13,209 bases of DNA from an uncultured Desulfobacterales bacterium (GTDB lineage Bacteria > Desulfobacterota > Desulfobacteria > Desulfobacterales > JAFDCJ01): contig CALZJV010000101.1 of assembly GCA_945787595.1 (NCBI GenBank), positions 1 through 13,209 of the forward strand, in the 5' to 3' direction. Positions 7,223 to 12,829 of the stretch are shown piece by piece. Each line of letters starts with the position of its first letter. Within the stretch, counting starts at the first letter, position 1. The notes below the pieces were generated by a model. That model did not search any database. It worked only from the letters and a program-made list of their open reading frames with translations, and was not told where the DNA came from. A program made the position numbers and the translations under genes.

Positions 7223-8524
7223 TTGAAAAGCGGAAAAAAAAGCCAAGCAATGTTTAAAAGAGCCCTGGAGTCTATTCCTTGTGGTGTCAATTCAAATTTC
7301 AGATACTGGGGTGATGAGGAGACACTCATTTTGAAAAGGGCCAAAGGTGCCTACCTTTGGGATCAGGACGATAAAAAATATGTTGATTACCGCCTCGGAT
7401 TTGGCCCGGTGGTTCTTGGACATGCCTATGAACCGGTGCTTGAAAAGATTAAGGAAGGATTGGAAATCGGCAACGCATTCTCGATGACCCATGAATATGA
7501 AATTTCGGCAGCCGAGAAAATTAAAAAACTGGCCAATGTCGACCTTGTCAGGTTTGCCAATTCGGGCACAGAGGCAACCATGCACGCGATCCGAATCGCC
7601 CGGGCATTTACCGGCCGGGAAAAAGTGCTCAAGTTTGAAGGGGCCTATCACGGATTCCATGATTACACATTGTGGAATTGTCAACCCCCTGTTCCGGGAG
7701 TGGGGTATCGCCGATCGCCGGTACTCATCCCGCATGGCTCAGGTATTCCCCATATGATCGGGCAACTGGTGATTTCCATTCCGTTTAACGATGAGGAGCT
7801 CCTGGAGAAAAAAGTCAAGGAGAGCTGGGGCGATATCGCCTGTATCATTGTGGAGCCCTTGTTGGGTAACTGTGCTTCAATCATGCCTAAAGCCGGATAC
7901 CTTGAACTGATTCGAAGCCTCTGTGACACATACGGCATCGTCATGATAATGGACGAGGTGAAGACCGGTTTCAGGATCGCCAAAGGCGGCGCGCAGGAGT
8001 ATTTTGATATTCGATCGGACCTGGTCACCTATGCCAAGGCCTTGGCCAACGGATTCCCCCTGGCGGCCATCGCCGGCAAAAAAGAGATTATGGGCGAGAT
8101 CGGATACCTGAAAATGGCTCACGGCGGCACTTACTGCGCCAATGTCGTCGCCACGGCCGCTGCAGATGCCGTACTGGACGAGATCGAGGCCGGTGCGCTT
8201 GAGAAGGTCGATGCGCACGGCAAGCTACTCATGGAAGGGTTTAAAAATATTTTGAAGTTACTCGGTATTCCCGGCGTGGTTCAGGGCCCGCCTTCCATGT
8301 GCGGTGTTCTCCTGACCGAAAAAGAAAAAATCAATGAATTCAGGGATTGGAACGATTCGGACCACGGTCGCTATGAAGAGGTTATTCAGAAATGTATCGA
8401 AAAAGGTGTGATGCCCGATATCGACTCCCGCGAGCCATGGTTTGTCTGCGCATCGCACAGCGATGAGGACGCCGCATTCACCCTGGGCGTTTTTGAAGAA
8501 GCGCTAAAGGAAGTAATCGGCTGA
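7223..8524 (+). CDS. Class III PLP aminotransferase related to glutamate-1-semialdehyde aminomutase
   Basis: The protein has 433 residues if it starts at TTG 7223. That start is chosen because GGGAGG (7212-7217) is correctly spaced before it. An in-frame GTG at 7196 lies inside the previous gene, has no ribosome binding site and would add nine residues. Family features are IPCGVNS near the N-terminus, ANSGTEATMHAIRIARAFTG (cofactor phosphate loop, from about residue 112), KFEGAYHG, MDEVKTGFR with the cofactor aspartate (D244), and the Schiff-base lysine K272 in YAKALANGFPLAAIAG. The NSGTEATM and FEGAYHG motifs are those of HemL-like proteins, but the lysine region differs from the HemL GGGLPVGA pattern. 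A general aminotransferase or another aminomutase is more likely than tetrapyrrole synthesis. It forms an operon with the preceding aminotransferase, and the two may act in sequence. Confidence 0.85.
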   Translation: MKSGKKSQAMFKRALESIPCGVNSNFRYWGDEETLILKRAKGAYLWDQDDKKYVDYRLGFGPVVLGHAYEPVLEKIKEGLEIGNAFSMTHEYEISAAEKIKKLANVDLVRFANSGTEATMHAIRIARAFTGREKVLKFEGAYHGFHDYTLWNCQPPVPGVGYRRSPVLIPHGSGIPHMIGQLVISIPFNDEELLEKKVKESWGDIACIIVEPLLGNCASIMPKAGYLELIRSLCDTYGIVMIMDEVKTGFRIAKGGAQEYFDIRSDLVTYAKALANGFPLAAIAGKKEIMGEIGYLKMAHGGTYCANVVATAAADAVLDEIEAGALEKVDAHGKLLMEGFKNILKLLGIPGVVQGPPSMCGVLLTEKEKINEFRDWNDSDHGRYEEVIQKCIEKGVMPDIDSREPWFVCASHSDEDAAFTLGVFEEALKEVIG

Positions 8525-8551
8525 TACCCACTGTTTATCAGCGTCCAAGCG

Positions 8552-8606
8552 TGAAGGCTCTGCCCCTCGGTAATGGGGCAGAAGATGCTGGGGGGCAGGG
8601 TCTTCA
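8552..8606 (+). terminator. Downstream RNA fold with two competing helices
   Basis: 28 bases after the aminotransferase stop, the arm 8552-8566 (TGAAGGCTCTGCCCC) can pair along all 15 bases with 8592-8606, using two G-U wobbles that exist only in the + strand RNA. Alternatively TCTGCCCC (8559-8566) pairs perfectly with GGGGCAGA (8575-8582). The two helices exclude each other. No U-run follows, so this is not a textbook intrinsic terminator; it may protect the mRNA 3' end, end transcription weakly, or act as a switch. Confidence 0.4.
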
Positions 8607-8679
8607 TGCACCCGCCATACGAAATTATCAGGGAAAAACACCATGATTGACCCGCATAGGCCTTAGTGGCATTTATCTG

Positions 8680-8691
8680 ACAACATGTTGT
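8680..8691. repeat. 12-bp perfect palindrome
   Basis: ACAACATGTTGT is perfectly self-complementary and lies about 45 bases beyond the MFS transporter stop, between converging genes. It could be a protein-binding site, but nothing else supports this. Confidence 0.25.
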
Positions 8692-8702
8692 AAGGAACAT
8701 AA

Positions 8703-8726
8703 GGTGTCAGGTTTCGGGTGTCAGGG
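8703..8726. repeat. TTTCAGGTGTCAG-family repeat
   Basis: GGTGTCAG appears twice (8703-8710 and 8717-8724) around GTTTCG. The same words occur at 2071-2092 (opposite strand) and 5147-5176. The transporter stop codon lies 11 bases away. The remaining bases of 8525-8736 show no gene. Confidence 0.5.
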
Positions 8727-8736
8727 AAAGGAGATG

Positions 8737-9978
8737 CTATATACTTTGGAAATCATTTTTTTTTACTAAACTGATTAAAACGATAGATAGGACCCCCATT
8801 ACAACATAAACGATAAAGGCATAATTGTAGATGCCGGTGGCATCTCGCAGCATCCCTGTACTCCAGTGAGTTAAAATTGCCCCGCAGCCGTACAAAGGCG
8901 TCCAGGCACCGATGACCGTACCCATGATATCTTTCGGGAAATAATCGCCGGCACAGGCACCATACATTGGAAAGGTGGCACCATAAAAAATGGCCATACA
9001 TCCAATTAAGATACAAAGCGCCATCCATGAATTACTGGCAACCACAATTCCTGCCAGCGCGGCTGTAATGAAGGTGTTACCTAGTATAATCGTCCTTTTA
9101 CGTCCCAAACGGTCGGATAGCGGCAGAATGGTTAGGACCCCCACAATCTGGCCGATACCATGGATCGTGGCCAACAGGCTCGCCTTTTCCAATGGTAACC
9201 CAAGCTGATATTTGGCGTAGTCAACCATGAATGTCGTTATTCCATAAAGGCTGTAAGAAATCGCAAGATAGGAAAAACCAATCAACCAGAATCGGCTGTT
9301 ATGAAATAATGCGGTCAGGGGAATCCGTTTTGCGGGCATTTGTCTGCCGGTATTTTGTCCCCTGGAAGTATCTTTTTGCCCCCAAGGTTGAAGGCCGGTA
9401 TTTTCAGGAGCACTCCTCAATAACAGGCCATTGACCAGAACCATTATCAAAGCCCCACTACCTAGAAAAAACCAGGCGTAGCGCCAGTTTAAACGCTCAA
9501 CGATCCAAGGAAAAACAGCCCCGATAGTGGCAAAGCCAAGCCCATAGCCGGTAGAGATTATACCCAGCGCAAAACCCCGTCGATGATGAGCAAACCAGCG
9601 CTGCGCCAATGTAAGTATCGGTGCCCAGAGTCCGGCCGCTCCCAGACCGGTTAAAGCGAAAAAAATGCAGGCCGTCCACAGGCTTTGAACAGTTCCCATT
9701 AGAACAACCCCTAGACCCAATATCAGCATACTGGTTGTAATAACGCGCTTGGCACCTATCCGGTCGGTCAAATATCCGGCAAAAGGGGCTATGGAAATGT
9801 AGACAAAAAAGTAGGAATTTATGATGGTCGCAGCGGCCGTCCGGCCGAATCCTTGGGTTCGGATCATCTCAGGCAAAACCACGCCATAGCCAAGACGAAC
9901 CGAATAATTGACGAACAGATTTATAAAACAAACACCTAAAATCATCCATGCCCAATGAAATGCTCGTCTCTCTTCCAC
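8737..9978 (-). CDS. Major facilitator superfamily transporter, oxalate/formate or monocarboxylate-like
   Basis: This 413-residue inner-membrane carrier has about 12 hydrophobic segments in two halves joined by a polar loop (about residues 190-222, rich in Q, R, K). The MFS signature between helices 2 and 3 is GYLTDRIGAKRV (68-79) and is repeated in the second half as PLSDRLGRKRT (286-296). The QRWFAHHRRGFALGI segment (126-140) resembles carriers of the oxalate/formate antiporter and monocarboxylate branch. It starts with GTG behind AAGGAGG and ends with TAG. It is the last gene of the operon with the corrinoid and methyltransferase genes, so it probably imports their methylated substrate or exports the demethylated product. 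The substrate cannot be read from sequence. Confidence 0.88.
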   Translation of the reverse strand: MEERRAFHWAWMILGVCFINLFVNYSVRLGYGVVLPEMIRTQGFGRTAAATIINSYFFVYISIAPFAGYLTDRIGAKRVITTSMLILGLGVVLMGTVQSLWTACIFFALTGLGAAGLWAPILTLAQRWFAHHRRGFALGIISTGYGLGFATIGAVFPWIVERLNWRYAWFFLGSGALIMVLVNGLLLRSAPENTGLQPWGQKDTSRGQNTGRQMPAKRIPLTALFHNSRFWLIGFSYLAISYSLYGITTFMVDYAKYQLGLPLEKASLLATIHGIGQIVGVLTILPLSDRLGRKRTIILGNTFITAALAGIVVASNSWMALCILIGCMAIFYGATFPMYGACAGDYFPKDIMGTVIGAWTPLYGCGAILTHWSTGMLRDATGIYNYAFIVYVVMGVLSIVLISLVKKNDFQSI

Positions 9979-10151
9979 AATAATTCCTCCTTTGGACAGG
10001 CAAACTCACAGGCACGGCAATAAGCTACAACACGCATGGGATCATCTTGCCCTTCAATGGGGACAAAGTCTGCTTCATCGCGGTTTTCATTCAATTCTAG
10101 TATACAGATTGACACAGAGACAGCGGGACAGGCCAATCTCTGGATGGACAT
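9942..10151 (-). CDS. Small cysteine-rich ORF following the methyltransferase gene
   Basis: This 69-residue ORF begins with ATG three bases after the methyltransferase TAG stop and overlaps the transporter gene by 37 bases. I do not recognise a family. It has five cysteines (C8, C16, C45, C48, C52). The last three form YCRACEFACP, a C-x2-C-x3-C-P pattern that could hold a metal or iron-sulfur centre. The middle (about 21-38) is acidic. It has no clear ribosome binding site of its own, so translation would depend on reinitiation after the methyltransferase. It is in the same frame as the methyltransferase, separated only by TAG and one proline codon, so it might instead be a C-terminal extension reached by amber readthrough. 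It could also be a chance ORF in the spacer. Confidence 0.4.
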   Translation of the reverse strand: MSIQRLACPAVSVSICILELNENRDEADFVPIEGQDDPMRVVAYCRACEFACPKEELLWKRDEHFIGHG

Positions 10152-10154
10152 TGG

Positions 10155-11543
10155 CTATTGTCTAATTACAGAATAGTCCAACCCATAGGAACTTACTTCT
10201 TCTTTTATCTCGTCATAAAGATCAAGGTATGCCTGCGTTGGGATCACTTTTTCCAAATCATAACATTCAGAGAATCTTTTCCCAAGGGGTGCGTCATTTA
10301 TGCCGTCTTCGTATTTGGAGAGTAATTTTTTAACAATGGTGTTGGCATCCTGGCGGGTCATTCCGCAGCGCGCGGCAGCATGGGCCGCTTCAGCACATAT
10401 CCTTCCTTCCATGCCTGTGCAGCGTTCAGGATGTTTGTTGCGAGCACAAGCAGCCGGTGCCAAGTGGGCTCCGGAAACAGCAGCGGTAATGCCGTAATTG
10501 ATCAACTCGTAGCAGACAAAATTTGTGCAAGGGCCTGCGGCAGTAAAGGGATTGCCAAAATGCAGAAAATGGGTGTTGCGGGCCAGGGCCTGATGTGCCG
10601 TGCTGACCAACCAGAGCATTGACCTGGTGGTATTGCATGTCTGCCATATATCAATGGGAAAGTTTGTCGAGTACTGCGAACGAAAGACCATCAGATTTAG
10701 GAAATTGTGAGCGACTAAAACCATTGAAGTGGCTTCAGGCCCCCCTGCATATCCTCCCATCAGAGGCCCGTTTAGCCCTCCCATGTTGTAATACGTATGT
10801 AAGAGAAAGGCGGTTTTTTTCAACCTGTCATTGTCGACCTTCATCTCTGCAATGGCTGCGCAAAGAACACCATCCCCTACCAGGCAGCCGAATTCAGGTC
10901 TTGCAGCCGCAATCATTGCATCCGCCTTCTCTGCAGCAGAAACATGAGTATAAATTCCTTTGCCCGGATAGCCGACCCGTCGCGCTGCCTCCCTTCTCTT
11001 TCCAATATCAAAGATAGCGGCCTCCACCTCCACCGCAGATCCTGATTTAACCTCAATGCCGCCAAGCGTACCTAACAGGGAAGGACCTGAAAAACAGTCA
11101 GCCAATCTTTCGCGGGCGGTGCTCATGCAGGCCTGAAGGAACTGATCTTCAGGATAGGGTGTCCCAACGAGTGTGAAATTACAAAAAGGCGGCTCTATAT
11201 CCTCAACCTTTCTAGAGCGCATAATTCGTTGATCTCTTCCCTGTCCCCAAACGATTTGATCCGGTGTGGCCTCAAGGGCTTCAAACAGTTCCTTTTCTTT
11301 GAAGTTTATCACCCGGCCAGTATCGCAATTGTATACGCCTGCCTTTACGAAGAACTCCACTGCAGCGTTAAAAAGGCGATCTGCCAGATTGTCATCAGAT
11401 GAAACGATTTCCTCAGGATCATATTTGATGTTGTATTTATTAATCACCTCTTTAGAAACTTTCCCCACCAGCCTATCATAGGCCCTTTCTTCCATCAACT
11501 TCCCATTTTCAGAGCGATTTATGACCTCCCAGAAATCAATCAC
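10155..11543 (-). CDS. MtmB-family (monomethylamine methyltransferase-like) protein lacking pyrrolysine
   Basis: This 462-residue protein resembles methanogen MtmB along its length: AGVYNCDTGR (68-77) near the N-terminus, WGQGRD (99-104), GYPGKGIY (191-198), IAEMKVD (231-237), GGYAGGPEAT (263-272), AAGPCTNFVC (335-344), CTGMEGRI (375-382) and SECYDLEKVIPTQAYLDLYD (425-444). MtmB moves the methyl group of monomethylamine to a corrinoid protein, using pyrrolysine (O) in the motif GRPGMGVO. The matching position here is Y198, encoded by TAT (10950-10952), so no pyrrolysine is used. The glutamate of the conserved NELKID segment is kept (E233), but by my recollection of MtmB a second active-site glutamate, before the GGYAGG motif, is missing. 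Methylamine may therefore not be the substrate. Start GTG follows AAAGGAG; the stop is TAG. Its corrinoid partner is encoded 15 bases upstream. It is not a member of the larger MttB family. Confidence 0.85.
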   Translation of the reverse strand: MIDFWEVINRSENGKLMEERAYDRLVGKVSKEVINKYNIKYDPEEIVSSDDNLADRLFNAAVEFFVKAGVYNCDTGRVINFKEKELFEALEATPDQIVWGQGRDQRIMRSRKVEDIEPPFCNFTLVGTPYPEDQFLQACMSTARERLADCFSGPSLLGTLGGIEVKSGSAVEVEAAIFDIGKRREAARRVGYPGKGIYTHVSAAEKADAMIAAARPEFGCLVGDGVLCAAIAEMKVDNDRLKKTAFLLHTYYNMGGLNGPLMGGYAGGPEATSMVLVAHNFLNLMVFRSQYSTNFPIDIWQTCNTTRSMLWLVSTAHQALARNTHFLHFGNPFTAAGPCTNFVCYELINYGITAAVSGAHLAPAACARNKHPERCTGMEGRICAEAAHAAARCGMTRQDANTIVKKLLSKYEDGINDAPLGKRFSECYDLEKVIPTQAYLDLYDEIKEEVSSYGLDYSVIRQ

Positions 11544-11558
11544 GATTTTCTCCTTTCT

Positions 11559-12200
11559 CTATTTCATAAGTTCCAAGGCGCTTTGCACCGCCTCTTTCCC
11601 GGTCAATCCATACCCATCAGAGCCAACCTCTTGCGCCCAACTTTTAATTACAGGAGCGCCACCAAGCATGACTTTGTACTGTTCCCTGATGCCCAGTTCC
11701 TTTAGCTGCTTAATCAGCTCCGGCATATACACCATGGTGGTCGTCATGAGAGCTGAAGCAGCGATGATATCCGCATTTTCCTTTTGAGCTGTCTGAATAA
11801 AGGTTCGCACGGGCACATCCCTTCCAACATCGATAACTTCAAACCCTGCCACACTCATGAATAATTTTACAATGTTTTTGCCAATGTCATGGACATCACC
11901 CTGAATCGTGCCAATCACAACTTTTCCTCGTTTTTCTTTATGCGTTTTCGACGCCTCGATCTTCGGTTTCAAGATCTCCATTGCCGCATTCATGGCATCC
12001 TCCGCCAATAGCAGCTCCGGTAGAAAACACTCGCCCCTCTCAAAACGATCACCCAACAGCCGCATTCCTCTTGCATACCCTTTTTCAATGGCCTCAATCG
12101 GATCAATCCGCTCATCGATCGTATTTTGAGCCAACCTTGCACATAATTCTTCATCTCCATCAATAATCGCTTGCTCGATTTTTTCAAATATATCCCCCAT
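11559..12200 (-). CDS. Methyltransferase corrinoid protein, MtmC/MttC-like
   Basis: This 213-residue cytoplasmic protein carries the corrinoid that accepts a methyl group from the methyltransferase encoded next. An N-terminal helical cap domain (about 1-88) contains the GECFLPELLLAEDAM segment typical of the family. The C-terminal B12-binding Rossmann domain has the axial-ligand motif GDVHDIGKNI (101-110, ligand H104), the segment AASALMTTT (147-155), GGAPV (180-184) and SDGYG (194-198). Length and domain order match MtmC, MtbC and MttC. AAAGGAGG stands 5 bases before the ATG. It is the first gene of the minus-strand operon. The stop is TAG, and the next gene is in the same frame five codons later. 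The methyl acceptor that follows (a corrinoid:tetrahydrofolate or CoM methyltransferase) and a reductive activase (RamA-like) are not in the window. Confidence 0.92.
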   Translation of the reverse strand: MGDIFEKIEQAIIDGDEELCARLAQNTIDERIDPIEAIEKGYARGMRLLGDRFERGECFLPELLLAEDAMNAAMEILKPKIEASKTHKEKRGKVVIGTIQGDVHDIGKNIVKLFMSVAGFEVIDVGRDVPVRTFIQTAQKENADIIAASALMTTTMVYMPELIKQLKELGIREQYKVMLGGAPVIKSWAQEVGSDGYGLTGKEAVQSALELMK

Positions 12201-12255
12201 AGGATCCTCCTTTATAGTAAAGCGCTTGCCCCAGCATTGGCCGACGTGGTGACCG

Positions 12256-12280
12256 CATGATTTCTTTGAAACCTGTCATG
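12256..12280 (-). other. Bulged hairpin in the leader of the corrinoid operon
   Basis: CATGATTTC (12256-12264) can pair with GAAA (12268-12271) and, after a four-base bulge, TCATG (12276-12280). It lies in a leader of about 150 bases between the predicted promoter and the corrinoid gene. I looked for a cobalamin riboswitch and saw none of its conserved boxes. Confidence 0.3.
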
Positions 12281-12358
12281 GGATCTATCAGTGCGCCGGG
12301 TCTGCGACATGATAAAAGGCTGTATGCTGGTCATGTTCCGTTTTACTGAACTTTTTCC

Positions 12359-12388
12359 TTTATATAGCAGTGATTTAAAAAGTGTCAA
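12359..12388 (-). promoter_or_regulatory. Promoter of the corrinoid/methyltransferase operon
   Basis: On the minus strand, TTGACA (12383-12388) is followed after 16 bases by TATATA (12361-12366), or after 18 bases by TATAAA (12359-12364). The -35 box is perfect. The run TATATAAAG then A-rich sequence is the same as in the divergent regulator promoter at 12737-12766. Transcription would start near 12353. Confidence 0.6.
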
Positions 12389-12395
12389 GCACTTT
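12379..12395. promoter_or_regulatory. Palindrome over the -35 box, candidate operator
   Basis: AAAGTG and CACTTT flank the five bases TCAAG, and the element covers the whole -35 hexamer of the operon promoter. A bound repressor here would block RNA polymerase. A weaker inverted repeat AAATC/GATTT (12403-12417) has its centre 23 bases further upstream of the operon. The divergent XRE-type regulator is the natural candidate to bind. Confidence 0.45.
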
Positions 12396-12448
12396 CCTGA
12401 CGAAATCATAGCGATTTTGACAAACAATATTTCCGTAACGGATCACCG

Positions 12449-12510
12449 GGTTCAGGTATCAGCCCCGCCGCCGGCCAAAAAAACAGCCGGTCTAATCAAA
12501 AAAGAAACTT
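12449..12510 (+). repeat. Dispersed 62-bp hairpin repeat R1, copy C
   Basis: Aligns without gaps to copies A and B. The stem pairs CCGGC with GCCGG, with one C-A mismatch at the loop end. It ends with GAAACTT (12504-12510), which is complementary to AAGTTTC (12619-12625) at the end of the following R2 hairpin, so R1 plus R2 may form one composite element. Confidence 0.75.
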
Positions 12511-12534
12511 AGTGGCATTGGAATTTCCATTTTT

Positions 12535-12629
12535 GACAGGATCAACAGGATGGGCAGGATACAGCCACACTAAACCAAAAATATCCTGATAATCCTGTAA
12601 ATCCTGTCGAAATAAATGAAGTTTCATAC
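12535..12629. repeat. CAGGAT hairpin repeat R2, copy 2
   Basis: Three CAGGAT units on the left arm, beginning GACAGGAT, face three ATCCTG units on the right arm, ending ATCCTGTC at 12608, with matching spacing. The tail ends in GTTTCATAC as in copy 1. It lies between the two divergent promoters. The 629 bases between the corrinoid gene and the regulator otherwise contain only the promoters and operator listed. Confidence 0.75.
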
Positions 12630-12736
12630 AAGGGGTATAAAAAGGCTTTGGGAGTTTCGAATTATCCCCACAGGCTGTCTAATGTATTGCTTAATTTTCA
12701 CTTTGGCTGCCCAATAAATATGTTCGCAAAAAAGGC

Positions 12737-12766
12737 TTGACTTTCTCGATATCTATTCTATATAAA
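12737..12766 (+). promoter_or_regulatory. Promoter of the XRE-family regulator gene
   Basis: TTGACT (12737-12742) is followed by TATATA (12759-12764) at 16 bases, or TATAAA (12761-12766) at 18 bases. The words GCTTGAC and CTATATAAAG occur in both this promoter and the divergent operon promoter, with equal spacing. The leader would be about 55-60 bases. Confidence 0.55.
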
Positions 12767-12829
12767 GAAAAAAATTCAATATAGTGGAAATTCGTTTAGC
12801 ATATTGTTATTTATTGGAGAAAATGAATA

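Noticed and set aside
7223..8524. Calling the second aminotransferase hemL
   Set aside because: It shares the fold and several motifs, but the lysine region and the operon context do not fit tetrapyrrole synthesis.
10950..10952. In-frame pyrrolysine in the methyltransferase
   Set aside because: The codon is TAT (tyrosine), and there is no internal TAG in the 462-codon frame.
10155..11543. Naming the methyltransferase MttB (trimethylamine or glycine betaine type)
   Set aside because: Motifs such as GGYAGG, AAGPCT and SECYDLEKVIPT fit the MtmB family, not MttB.
12201..12353. Cobalamin riboswitch in the corrinoid operon leader
   Set aside because: No B12-box-like conserved segments are visible in the 150-base leader; only one bulged hairpin.
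12212..12427. 71-codon minus-strand ORF upstream of the corrinoid gene
   Set aside because: It begins upstream of the predicted promoter, runs through promoter and operator, and resembles no protein.
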